Assembly (NCBI GenBank): GCA_002968845.1
Contig: PVBG01000007.1
Span: 234,833-298,832 of the forward strand
Source of the DNA: Neorhizobium tomejilense
GTDB lineage: Bacteria > Pseudomonadota > Alphaproteobacteria > Rhizobiales > Rhizobiaceae
Reading direction: 5' to 3'
Length of the DNA: 64,000 bases
A program made the translations under genes and the position numbers. Of this stretch, positions 49,884 through 57,777 are shown one piece after another (positions within the stretch are counted from its first letter, which is position 1; every line of letters starts with the position of its first letter). The notes under the pieces are model-generated. The model did no database searches. It was not told the origin of the DNA and saw nothing but the letters and a program-made list of their open reading frames with translations.

Positions 49884-50729
49884 TTACCCGTAGACATCGG
49901 CCCGGCGGTCGCCGAGCAGATTATTGAAGCTGTTGAGTGTGCGGGTTTCCGTCACGCTCGACAGATCGACTGGCGCAAGGAGGATTTCCTCGCGGTCTGC
50001 ACTTGCAGGACCGGATACGGGCCAGCCCTGCGGGCCGACGATAAGGCTGCGGCCGATGAAGGACTGACCGCGCTCGATGCCGATCCGGTCGGCGCAAGCA
50101 ATGTAAAGACCGTTGGTGTGGGCAGCCGCCTTGTGGAGGATATTTGCCATCGGCTCGGCAGCGCTTTCCGCACCGGCCATCGGTACCCAGTTGGTGGGTA
50201 CGCAGACCAGTTCGGCGCCGGCCAGCGCCAACCGACGAAATGTTTCCGGAAACCAGCCGTCGTAGCAGATAGCGATGCCGATACGGCCGAAGGGCAGATC
50301 GAATACCGGCAGCCCGAGATCGCCTTTTCTGAACAGACGGTTTTCGTTATTCCAAAGATGAAGCTTGCGGTACTTGCCGATATACCCCTGGGGTCCGCAG
50401 AGAAGCGCACTGTTGTAGAACCGATCGCCATCCTGCTCGGCTATGCCGCTGACGATGTAAAGGGCAAGTTCTCGGCCAAGGCGGCAGAACGTCTCGGCAC
50501 TCGGGCCATCGGGCACCGCGCCGGCCAATGCCGCAACCTCATCGCCATCAAGGAAGTTATATCCGCTGTCGGCCAGTTCCGGCAGCACGACGATCTCCGC
50601 GCCCCTGGTCTTTGCCGCCCTTACCAGCCGATCAATGGTCGCAAGATTACCGGCGCGATCACCGATGATCGGCTCGAATTGGACGGTTGCGACGATTACC
50701 GTCCGTGTGGTTGAGGCCTTGGCGCTCAA
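49884..50729 (-). CDS. Nitrilase-superfamily carbon-nitrogen hydrolase
   Basis: A 281-residue enzyme with the catalytic Glu-Lys-Cys triad: E51 (VVLPELADSGYN), K122 (YRKLHLWNNE) and C155 (IAICYDGWFPE). It may be a true nitrilase or an aliphatic amidase-type member; the KLHLWNNE context does not settle which. I choose the TTG at 50727-50729 as start because GGAG lies six bases before it and the first residues become MSAKASTT; a longer frame from 50747 begins inside the terminator T run. It is the first structural gene after the amiC-amiR pair and directly follows a hairpin terminator in its leader. Confidence 0.9.
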   Translation of the reverse strand: MSAKASTTRTVIVATVQFEPIIGDRAGNLATIDRLVRAAKTRGAEIVVLPELADSGYNFLDGDEVAALAGAVPDGPSAETFCRLGRELALYIVSGIAEQDGDRFYNSALLCGPQGYIGKYRKLHLWNNENRLFRKGDLGLPVFDLPFGRIGIAICYDGWFPETFRRLALAGAELVCVPTNWVPMAGAESAAEPMANILHKAAAHTNGLYIACADRIGIERGQSFIGRSLIVGPQGWPVSGPASADREEILLAPVDLSSVTETRTLNSFNNLLGDRRADVYG

Positions 50730-50745
50730 TCTTGTCTCCAAACGC

Positions 50746-50785
50746 AAAAAACCTCTGGCACGGAATTCAATCCGTGAACCAGAGG
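50746..50785 (-). terminator. Intrinsic terminator in the nitrilase leader (attenuator)
   Basis: On the minus strand CCTCTGG, then CACGGA-TTGAAT-TCCGTG, then CCAGAGG form a long stem with a six-base loop (7 plus 6 base pairs with a two-base bulge), directly followed by six Ts. This is a textbook intrinsic terminator. It ends 16 bases before the nitrilase start codon rather than after a gene. Upstream lies amiR, encoding an ANTAR antiterminator, so the element should hold the operon off until AmiR binds. Confidence 0.88.
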
Positions 50786-50878
50786 CTACATAGCCATGAT
50801 GTGAATGCGGCAGCCCTGCCGCTGAGCAAACCTGCTCGTTACCCTTAGGCTTGCACGAAAGGACGGGACCGTCAAGCC
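50784..50878 (-). promoter_or_regulatory. Structured leader RNA, candidate ANTAR (AmiR) binding region
   Basis: Four more hairpins precede the terminator: 50784-50795 (GGCTATGTAGCC on the minus strand), 50807-50822 (6-base arms), 50824-50837 (5-base arms) and a nested pair at 50848-50878. The first overlaps the terminator's 5' arm by two bases and can be drawn with a six-base loop, as can the terminator top. ANTAR targets are two adjacent hexaloop hairpins. The loops here (UAUGUA and UUGAAU) lack the full A1/G4 consensus, so the exact site is unproven. Confidence 0.6.
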
Positions 50879-50917
50879 GGTTCAGCAGGCATTGTCAGGG
50901 CATTTGGCTACACCTAC

Positions 50918-51541
50918 TTAAGGTTGAACTTTTGCACCGACGGAAAGTCCGAGGCTTTTCATAGTCTCTTGTGCGGCAATGATCGATTCGGCGACCGTTG
51001 CCATCGGAACGCGCTTCGACGTTGCCTGATCGCGCAAGAGCTTATAGGCCGCCTCCTCATCGAGACCATTCATGACCCGTAGCGCCGAAACGGCTTTGTC
51101 GACCAACCGGCGACCCTTCAATGTTTCCTCGAGTTTCTGAACCTTGCCGGCGAGCCGTTTCTCGTAGCTCTGCCTATAACGTGCAAGCGTAAATTGCGTC
51201 AGGATGCCGAGCGGCCGCAACGGCTTGCTGATCACGCCGTGGGCGTTAAGATCGATGATCGCCTGGAGTGCTGTCGGGCTCTCATACGTGACGATGGCGA
51301 TGATCGCCGTCTGCTGAAGATCGATGATCTCAAGCGCGTGCTCGACATGCATATCCTCGACATGCAGGAAGACGGTGTCGACGTCCGGAGGCAACGAAGG
51401 TGGAAGGGGCCAGGTCGCCCGAACCTCGCAGCCAAGGCGCTTGAGGTGGGCGATCAGAACGTTTCCGTCTTCGTCGCGCGGATGGACAACTAGAACGCGC
51501 GCGCGCCGCAGATCCTGAACGATCCTGCTCGGTCCCGCCAT
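50918..51541 (-). CDS. amiR: AmiR-like transcription antitermination regulator with ANTAR domain
   Basis: A 207-residue protein. The N-terminal pseudo-receiver domain (about 10-125) includes RVLVVHPRDEDGNVLIAHLK and the VIAIVTYESPTALQ-like strand (AIIAIVTYESP), but lacks the phosphoacceptor aspartate context. A coiled-coil linker (RLAGKVQKLEETLKGRRLVD) leads to the C-terminal ANTAR RNA-binding domain: AVSALRVMNGLDEEAAYKLL, then RDQATSKRVPMATVAESIIA. In Pseudomonas AmiR prevents termination in the amidase leader and is held inactive by AmiC. The start is one base from the amiC stop. Confidence 0.93.
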   Translation of the reverse strand: MAGPSRIVQDLRRARVLVVHPRDEDGNVLIAHLKRLGCEVRATWPLPPSLPPDVDTVFLHVEDMHVEHALEIIDLQQTAIIAIVTYESPTALQAIIDLNAHGVISKPLRPLGILTQFTLARYRQSYEKRLAGKVQKLEETLKGRRLVDKAVSALRVMNGLDEEAAYKLLRDQATSKRVPMATVAESIIAAQETMKSLGLSVGAKVQP

Positions 51542-51542
51542 C

Positions 51543-52676
51543 TCAGGCCTCCAGCCAAACGTCTTCGAACCGCGAGGCCGTCAGGTAGGGATCCGGTCGG
51601 ATGGGTCCGGGCGCCTGCCAGGCAATGTCGAACAAGCCGTCGGCGCGTGCCACACCGATGCGGGGATGCAGCCAGAGATGACGGGTATCGGCGTCGAAAT
51701 TGATCCGACCTTCCGGAGCAAGAAAATCTTCCAGGAGAATTTCTTCGGAAATGCGATGGGTCTCGAGCGAGCCGGCACGGGCAAGCGCGCGGGCGAAGAG
51801 GTGAACCTGTGCATAGGCCGGTTGCGACCATACGCTCGTGGTGTACTCCTCGCCGAAACGGGCTTTGAAAGCCCCCACGAAGCGCTCGTTCGCCTCGTTC
51901 TCGACCGTCTGGAAATAAGTCGCCGAAAGGATATGGCCGGTGCAGGCGTCCGCTCCGATTGCGCGAATCTCGCTCTCGGCCATGGTCAGGCTCGCAATCG
52001 GAACCCGCGTTCGATCGATCCCGGCCTCGGCATACATGCGATAGAAACGCTGCGCCGGCCGGCCGATGATGGTCGAGAAGATGGCATCGGGCTGAAGACG
52101 GACGATATCAGAGATAACCGAACGCAAGACCTGTTCGTCGGCATGAAGAGGTAGATATCGCTCGCTGACGACTTCACCGCCCTTGGCCTCTACCACATCC
52201 CGCATGACCCGATTGGATTCGCGCGGATAAATATAATCCGCGCCAACGAAGAAGATCCGGCGCCCGTGGTGGCGAAGAAGGTATTCCGCGAGGGCGAAAG
52301 TGTTCTGATTGAGGGTGGCGCCGGTATAGACTACGTTTTCCGAATATTCGAAGCCCTCGTACATCGACGGATAAAACAGCAGTCCGTTGTGCCGCTCGAC
52401 TATGGGAAGCACTGCCTTTCGGCTGGCCGACATCGACGCGCCGAAAATGATGTTGACGTCGTCGTCCGCCAAAAGGCGCCGTGCCAGATTGCGATAGGCG
52501 GTTTGATCTCCGCCCGGATCATAGGCAATCGGAACGATGGGCTTGCCAAGCACGCCGCCCGCTGCGTTGACTTCCTCGATTGCAAGTGCGGTGCCAAGAA
52601 AGTGCTCGGTTTCCGTAATTTCGCTAATTCCGCTTCTGGAAAACAGCACTCCCACCCGCCATTCGGAGCTTGTCAT
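51543..52676 (-). CDS. amiC: AmiC-like ligand sensor (cytoplasmic periplasmic-binding-protein fold)
   Basis: A 377-residue protein of the type I binding fold without a signal peptide (MTSSEWRVGVLFSRSGISEI). Family strings are NAAGGVLGKPIVPIAYDPGG, then NGLLFYPSMYEGFEYSENVVYTGA, the latter highly characteristic of AmiC. It binds a small amide and releases AmiR to act on RNA. Gene order amiC-amiR followed by the enzymes is as in the known amidase systems. The lack of a signal peptide separates it from the transporter's own binding protein at 48706. Confidence 0.93.
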   Translation of the reverse strand: MTSSEWRVGVLFSRSGISEITETEHFLGTALAIEEVNAAGGVLGKPIVPIAYDPGGDQTAYRNLARRLLADDDVNIIFGASMSASRKAVLPIVERHNGLLFYPSMYEGFEYSENVVYTGATLNQNTFALAEYLLRHHGRRIFFVGADYIYPRESNRVMRDVVEAKGGEVVSERYLPLHADEQVLRSVISDIVRLQPDAIFSTIIGRPAQRFYRMYAEAGIDRTRVPIASLTMAESEIRAIGADACTGHILSATYFQTVENEANERFVGAFKARFGEEYTTSVWSQPAYAQVHLFARALARAGSLETHRISEEILLEDFLAPEGRINFDADTRHLWLHPRIGVARADGLFDIAWQAPGPIRPDPYLTASRFEDVWLEA

Positions 52677-52869
52677 CTTTGCCTTTTCCGACGTGCTGGA
52701 GGTTCGGAAGCGGTGAAGACCTCAGGTCTGCGCTTTCGATTTCCATACCCTTAGTGCTTTTTCATGGGATCCCGCAAGCGGCACGGGCAACCACACCTTG
52801 GCAATCAGACACACATGTGTCAGCCGACAGTGTCTTTTCATCACTCGTATGCGATTTTAAACAGTGAAG
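52677..52869. promoter_or_regulatory. Upstream region of the amiC operon
   Basis: The promoter of the amiC-amiR-nitrilase-Liv operon must lie here on the minus strand. I see the 10-base palindrome ACACATGTGT at 52811-52820, a possible operator or activator site. I see no clear -24/-12 or -35/-10 pair. Confidence 0.4.
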
Positions 52870-52898
52870 GCAGCTAGTCTCAATATGAGACTAGCTGC
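52870..52898. terminator. Strong hairpin after the lactonase-like gene
   Basis: Perfect 13-base arms (GCAGCTAGTCTCA and its complement) surround a 3-base loop, nine bases after the lactonase stop at 52907. On the plus strand GTTTTA follows. On the minus strand the T run is weak. It probably ends the lactonase transcript and shields the convergent-facing amiC promoter region. Confidence 0.7.
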
Positions 52899-52906
52899 GT
52901 TTTATG

Positions 52907-54100
52907 TCATTGCAGATCGACGATCTCGATCCAATTTGCGCCCTTGCCAACTGGGTAACGACCAACCCTTTTCAGCGATCCATCTTTCTGGTCAATGCCG
53001 TAAACGGAAAGCTGCTCCGACTTCTCCCCAGACGCGATCAGGAACCGGCCTGTCGGATCGATGCGAAAGCCACGCGGCTGCTTTTCGGTCTCAACGAAGC
53101 CAACACGGGCCAGCGCACCGGTATCGGAAGCCACGGCAAAGATTGCAATCGTGCTGGTTGAACGCTCCGACGCGTAGAGGAACTTTCCATCGGGCGTGAT
53201 GCCGATATCAGCAGCCCAAATCTTTGCTGGCGGCGCTACGGCAGGGGCAGCTGCAGGTGCCGCCGCTGGTTTCTGTGGCACATTGAACGCAGCCGGTGCG
53301 GCTGGCGCGACGCCCTTTTCAAGGCCGGCATCTGGTGCCAAAACGGCCACGACGTCTTTTTCCGTCAAAGTTCCCTTGGCGGCATCCAGCGCATAGTGAA
53401 TGACTTCACCGCTGAGTTCAGTGACGATATAGACCGACTTGTTGTCTGGCGAGATCACGATGTGACGTGGACCCTGTCCTGCCATTGTTGAGACGCTCGC
53501 CGGAGCGTTGGGTTCCAGCAGGCCGGTTTCGGAATTCAGAGTATATTGCAGAACCACATCGGAACCGAGGTTCGACACGAAAACGTATTTTCCGGTTTTG
53601 TCGCTGGCGATTGAGTGGGCATTTCGCCCTGTCAAGACAACCTGCTTGGCACCGTCTTTAACCAGACCATCAGCTCCCACCGGCAATGATGCGATCTTGT
53701 TGCCGCCATAGGACGCGAAGAACAAAAGTCGGCCGGATTTTTCGGCCGAAACATAAGGCATGCTATCCGGTAATGCCGCCACTGCCTTTTCCGTCAGTCC
53801 GCCCGTGTTGGGATCAATTTCATAGGACAATACGCGATAAGGCTGCGATCGGATGACCGCATAAAGATGCGTTCCATCAGGGCTGACTGTCATCGGCATC
53901 ACGGAGTTGCCAGCCTTGACGTTGCCCGCTGGCGTCAAAGCTCCTGTTTTATCGTCCATACTATAGGTGTTGATCTCACCGTCCGTTGCAGCGGATACGT
54001 AAACCATTGTTTTGGCCAGCGATGGCGTTGTCGTCGTAAACATGGCACCCGCGACTGTCAGGCAGGTTGCAGCCACTAATATAACCTTCTGCATTTGCAT
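52907..54100 (-). CDS. Exported lactonase-type seven-bladed beta-propeller protein
   Basis: A 397-residue protein of the lactonase / 6-phosphogluconolactonase (YbhE) beta-propeller family. A signal peptide is visible (MQMQKVILVAATCLTVAGAM, cleavage near SLA-K). Seven repeats of the form GxLxxxxxxxxGxxPxxxxxxPDGxxLY follow, for example VSPDGTHLYAVIRSQPYRVL and ISPDNKSVYIVTELSG. A proline/alanine-rich insert (about residues 265-300) breaks one blade. The ATG at 54098-54100 has GGAG upstream; the longer frame is not conserved-looking. Enzymatic activity is uncertain because many such propellers only bind. Confidence 0.85.
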   Translation of the reverse strand: MQMQKVILVAATCLTVAGAMFTTTTPSLAKTMVYVSAATDGEINTYSMDDKTGALTPAGNVKAGNSVMPMTVSPDGTHLYAVIRSQPYRVLSYEIDPNTGGLTEKAVAALPDSMPYVSAEKSGRLLFFASYGGNKIASLPVGADGLVKDGAKQVVLTGRNAHSIASDKTGKYVFVSNLGSDVVLQYTLNSETGLLEPNAPASVSTMAGQGPRHIVISPDNKSVYIVTELSGEVIHYALDAAKGTLTEKDVVAVLAPDAGLEKGVAPAAPAAFNVPQKPAAAPAAAPAVAPPAKIWAADIGITPDGKFLYASERSTSTIAIFAVASDTGALARVGFVETEKQPRGFRIDPTGRFLIASGEKSEQLSVYGIDQKDGSLKRVGRYPVGKGANWIEIVDLQ

Positions 54101-54799
54101 AAGTCTCCGTGTTCCAAGTGCTCCACCTACGGCGGGGTTCAGGTATTTTCGATAATTAGCCTGCTGCTTCCCTACATACATGCTTTTCCTCCCAATTCTG
54201 GTAAAGAGATAATACCTCCTTTGTGGATTGTCGAGTTGCGATAATTTTTGAGGTTTGAATTCCACCCGTACTCTTTTCTCGACGTGCTACTGTAACCCAG
54301 CGCTTTCTTCCCCTACGAAACCCACGATAATCCGGAGACGCCATATCGAGCCCGAAGCACCCCAAACTAAGCAAATAGTTTACTTACCCCCGGGTTTATA
54401 AAGAAATTTCAAATTTGCGCTCTTTCGGCGGAACGTCATCAAACGACCCCGAGGAAAGAGCCGGTTTCTGTCGAAGGCATGCAAACCCGGCTTGCGCTTC
54501 GAGCAATATTGAGGTTCACGTCCCGTCAGAAGACGCGGTTCACAGCGTCAGACATCATACTTTATACACTGTAGATCGCGCAAAAATAACGTAATCATCG
54601 TATGACCTGTTCTACGTCGAAACGGTATCTTTAGGAGAAGATTGTTTTGCATTTAACGTAAGATTCTGCCACAAAGTCTTTTGGAGAGACCGGATCGCAC
54701 CATGCAGTCCGCGATCTGCTGCTTGGGCTGGACCCGCATGAAATGTGGAACCAATCGATAATATGAGTTGTCGGTTTTGGCAGGGCACGAGGCAGGCGC
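54101..54799. other. Long AT-richer non-coding stretch
   Basis: About 700 bases without a supported gene. The base composition is visibly more AT-rich than the surroundings (for example near 54390-54420 and 54560-54660). Only the lactonase promoter is expected here. I see no repeat array, no RNA gene and no clear terminator. Confidence 0.5.
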
Positions 54800-55435
54800 G
54801 TGAACACCGGCGACGGTACGTCTCATGCGCGCATCAACCAAGTGCGCGAGGACCTGACACCACGCTTTGGCGGTCTCACCTTATACCGTAACGCCCCTGC
54901 AGAAGCCCTGTGGGACGGCGGTGACATGGTGGAAGAAGACGCCATCATTGTCGCTGAAGTTAAGGGCTTCGCAGTCGTTGCTCAGGAGGTGCGAGAACTT
55001 GCACAGCGTTCGGCCAGCGCGGCCAAGGAGATCAAGGGCCTCATCCAGAACTCCTCCAAGGAGGTGGAGAGTGGAGTTAAGCTTGTGCGGGATACAGGCC
55101 AGGCTCTCAAGGCCATCGTCAGCTTAATCACCCAGATCAACCAGCATATGGATGCAATCGCAACCTCTTCCGAAGAAGCAGTCGGTCGGCCTGAGCGAAG
55201 TCAACGTTGCAATCAATCAAATGGACCAGACCACGCAGCGGAATGCGGCCATGGTGGAGCAATCACGGCCGCCTCCGCCTCACGGGCTCAGGAAGCCCAG
55301 AAACTCCGCGAGCTCGTCAGGCAGTTCAAGCTCGCCGATGCCGTTCCCGACCAGTCCAGAGTTCGCCCGACGGCGATCGCGATAGCTCAACCTGCCGCTG
55401 GCCCAACCGTTCAGCGTGCGTCGGCGCGACGGTAA
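54800..55435 (+). pseudogene. Chimeric remnant: unknown protein fragment fused to a chemotaxis receptor signalling domain
   Basis: The open frame is 211 codons but is not one gene. The first 55 or so residues (DLTPRFGGLTLYRNAPAEAL) belong to another, unidentified protein. Then GFAVVAQEVRELAQRSASAA begins abruptly; it is the conserved hairpin tip of methyl-accepting chemotaxis proteins, followed by their signalling helix. Near 55185 the homology jumps to the +1-shifted frame (GLSEVNVAINQMDQTTQRNA, then AMVEQS) and near 55265 it returns (REL-VRQFKLADAV). The sensory and membrane parts are missing, so it cannot signal from the membrane. Confidence 0.75.
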
Positions 55436-55557
55436 TGTCCCAGCTTTGCCTGGCGTATAATTTAACGGTGGTGCTCTTGAAGAGATCCGAACTTGCGACC
55501 CGTGACTTCGTCACATTGCCGGCAGGGGATCATTGCCGTCGCTTAGGATTGCGAGAG

Positions 55558-55797
55558 ATTGCGAATGACGAGATATTCCGCGCTCACGCCTTCGAAGATA
55601 ACTGCGCAAAAAACGGTATTGAACACGGGACGACCAAGCCCAGACACTCCCGGACCAACGATCAGCTCAAGCGAATGAACCGAACGATCAAAGATGCAAC
55701 CATCAAAGGCTATTATTAAGGACGCGATGATCAGCTTCGCCAGCATCTGAGCGACTTCGTCGTCGCCTATAAAGCCTTGTCCAGGTCTAGTGGATGA
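55558..55797 (+). mobile_element. IS481-like transposase C-terminal remnant
   Basis: The frame reads HGTTKPRHSRTNDQLKRMNR, then TIKDATIKGYY, a stop, and QLRQHLSDFVVAYKALS. This is the end of the DDE integrase core of IS481-type transposases (TKPxHPWTNGQVERMNRTIKxAT is usual, with the catalytic glutamate in QVERMN). Here that glutamate position reads lysine (QLKRMN) and an in-frame TAA interrupts the next helix. No terminal repeats are visible. It is an inactive relic beside the multicopper oxidase operon. Confidence 0.75.
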
Positions 55798-55875
55798 CTG
55801 CCGCCCAGAAAAGTCACAGAAAAGCTACTGCTTGCGCGCCGAATTAGCGTAAAATTAAGGTCTCGCGCCGCTCTT

Positions 55876-55900
55876 GAAAGCCTTCTGAAGGGGGCTTTTC
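55876..55900 (+). promoter_or_regulatory. Hairpin presenting the ribosome binding site of the multicopper oxidase gene
   Basis: AAAGCC (55877-55882) can pair with GGCTTT (55893-55898). The ribosome binding site GAAGGGGG (55888-55894) lies in the loop and on the 3' arm, ending six bases before the ATG at 55901. The stem is short, so any translational control is only a possibility. Confidence 0.35.
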
Positions 55901-57436
55901 ATGCAGATATTTTCACGGCGCAATTTTCTGCAACGTTCCGTCGCGGCAACCTTGATTGGCGGCGCCGCTAGCGCGCTTCTGGGCGGCAGGCTGGCCGGTG
56001 CCGTCGAGACCTATCCGGAAGCCTCGCCGCTGGGCATTGCCGACGATCTGATCAATCCTTCGGAGATCCGCAGCCAGAGCGGGCGCCTCAAGGCGAAACT
56101 CCACATGGACATCACCGAGGTCAATCTGCCCTCGGGCCCGGCGAAGCTTAGAATCTTCAACGGCCGCCTGCCGGCGCCGACCCTGCGGCTGATGCCGGGC
56201 GACACCCTGGAGGTCGCCTTCGAAAACCGCATGCCGGCCAATTCCGATACAGACCAGATGGTCACCAACACGCCGAACCGCTTCAACACCACCAATGTCC
56301 ACTACCACGGCTTCCATGTCAGCCCGCGCGGCAACAGCGACAACATCTATCTGAACATCGATCCGGGCCAGCGCTTCAACTATGTCGTCAAGATCCCACA
56401 CGATCATCCGGCCGGCAATTACTGGTACCACCCTCATCGCCATGGTTCGGTCGCAGCCCAGGTGGCGTCGGGTGCCGCTGGTATGGCCATCATTGGCGGG
56501 ACGCTCGACACGGTCCCTGAAATTGCCGCAATGGTCGAACGGGTGATGGTCATCCAGGCGCCGGTGCCGGGGCTGGAAGACCTTTTGACCAGCGAAGAGC
56601 CGATCTGGGCACTGGATGCCGAGCGCAATTTCCTGATCAACGGCAGCTACCGCCCGCGCATCTACATGCGCGAGGGTGAAGTCCAGCATTGGCGTGTCCT
56701 GCATGCCGGCGACGCCCAGTTCCTGCCGCTGACCGCCGATGGGCTGGAGCTTTATGAAGTCGGGCGCGACGGCAATCCGTTGCCCAAGCCCGATCTGGTG
56801 ACCAATGTCGACCTGGCGCCGGGCAACCGGGCCAATATCCTGGTCAAGGCGCCGAAGGTCGGCACCTACGAGCTGCGCCGCCCCGCCTTCAGCCAGGGAA
56901 AGCAACCGCTGCCCGATATGATGCTGGCCGAAATCGTCGTAATTGCCGCCGACGACGCGCGTGTCGCCAAACATATCCCCTTCGGCCGGGATCTTCCGAC
57001 CGGGCGGCTGCCGAAGAACCGCATCCTCACCGATATCGCCGATAGCGAGATCACCGGCCACCGGCAGTTCGTGCTCGGCGTCTCCGATGTCAAGGGCTTC
57101 TTCCACGACACCGAGTTCACCATCAATGGTCAACCGTTCGATCCTCGCCGCGACGACGTCGTCACCAAAGTCGGCGCGGTCGAGGAATGGACGCTGGTCA
57201 ACACTACGCCCTACCCGCACCCGCTGCATATCCACGTCAATCCGTTCCAGGTGATCGACGTCAACGGCGTGCCTGATCCGCGCAAGCCCTGGCTCGACAC
57301 CGTCGCGGTGCCGGCGGCCGGCACGCTGCGCTTCCGCACCCGCTTTACCGATTTTTCCGGGCGCTACGTCATGCATTGCCACATCCTGCCGCACGAGGAC
57401 ACCGGCATGATGATCAACATCAATATCGAGGACTGA
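55901..57436 (+). CDS. Tat-exported multicopper oxidase
   Basis: A 511-residue three-cupredoxin oxidase. A twin-arginine signal peptide opens it (SRRNFLQRSVAATLIGG). All four copper motifs are present: HYHGFH (134-139), WYHPHRH (175-181), HPLHIH in the last domain and HCHILPHEDTGM (492-503), with the type 1 Cys493 and axial Met503. The enzyme oxidises a donor and reduces oxygen to water in the periplasm. It leads a six-gene operon, two bases before a cytochrome c gene. No methionine-rich insert as in CueO is evident, which favours an electron-transfer or organic-substrate role over copper efflux. Confidence 0.93.
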   Translation: MQIFSRRNFLQRSVAATLIGGAASALLGGRLAGAVETYPEASPLGIADDLINPSEIRSQSGRLKAKLHMDITEVNLPSGPAKLRIFNGRLPAPTLRLMPGDTLEVAFENRMPANSDTDQMVTNTPNRFNTTNVHYHGFHVSPRGNSDNIYLNIDPGQRFNYVVKIPHDHPAGNYWYHPHRHGSVAAQVASGAAGMAIIGGTLDTVPEIAAMVERVMVIQAPVPGLEDLLTSEEPIWALDAERNFLINGSYRPRIYMREGEVQHWRVLHAGDAQFLPLTADGLELYEVGRDGNPLPKPDLVTNVDLAPGNRANILVKAPKVGTYELRRPAFSQGKQPLPDMMLAEIVVIAADDARVAKHIPFGRDLPTGRLPKNRILTDIADSEITGHRQFVLGVSDVKGFFHDTEFTINGQPFDPRRDDVVTKVGAVEEWTLVNTTPYPHPLHIHVNPFQVIDVNGVPDPRKPWLDTVAVPAAGTLRFRTRFTDFSGRYVMHCHILPHEDTGMMININIED

Positions 57437-57438
57437 GC

Positions 57439-57777
57439 ATGCAGCGGCTTGGGGCGAAGGCGAACTATCGGTTGGGGCTGGCGATGATACTGGCGGGCAT
57501 GGCAACGGCCACCCATGCCGAAGGACTGGCGGCACCGGCTTCGCCGCCGGACAAGGCATCGCAGTGTTTCGCCTGCCACGGCGCTGAGGGCCATCCGAGC
57601 CTTGCCGATGTGCCGATCATCGCCGGCCAGCAGCCGGTCTACCTGCAAAACACCCTGAACGCCTATCGCAGCGGCCTTCGCGGCGGCGGCCGGGCCATCG
57701 TCATGCGTGAAATTACCAAACGCCTCAGCGACGACGATATCGCCGCCCTGGCCGCCTGGTTTGGAGATCAGAAATGA
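57439..57777 (+). CDS. Small exported monohaem cytochrome c
   Basis: A 112-residue class I cytochrome c. A signal peptide (LGLAMILAGMATATHA) precedes the mature domain. The haem site is CFACH (C43, C46, H47), and M89 in AIVMREITKRL is the likely sixth ligand. The C-terminal helix LSDDDIAALAAWF is typical. It starts two bases after the multicopper oxidase and overlaps the phytochelatin-synthase-like gene by ATGA. It could carry electrons between the GMC dehydrogenase and the oxidase or the respiratory chain. Confidence 0.92.
   Translation: MQRLGAKANYRLGLAMILAGMATATHAEGLAAPASPPDKASQCFACHGAEGHPSLADVPIIAGQQPVYLQNTLNAYRSGLRGGGRAIVMREITKRLSDDDIAALAAWFGDQK

Noticed and set aside
50746..50795. A canonical ANTAR double hexaloop with A1 and G4 in both loops
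   Set aside because: The loops I can draw read UAUGUA and UUGAAU. G4 is present in one and A1 in neither, so I report only a candidate region.
55913..57559. A 548-codon minus-strand frame opposite the multicopper oxidase
   Set aside because: The plus-strand product has all copper motifs; the antisense product has no domain and no start signal.
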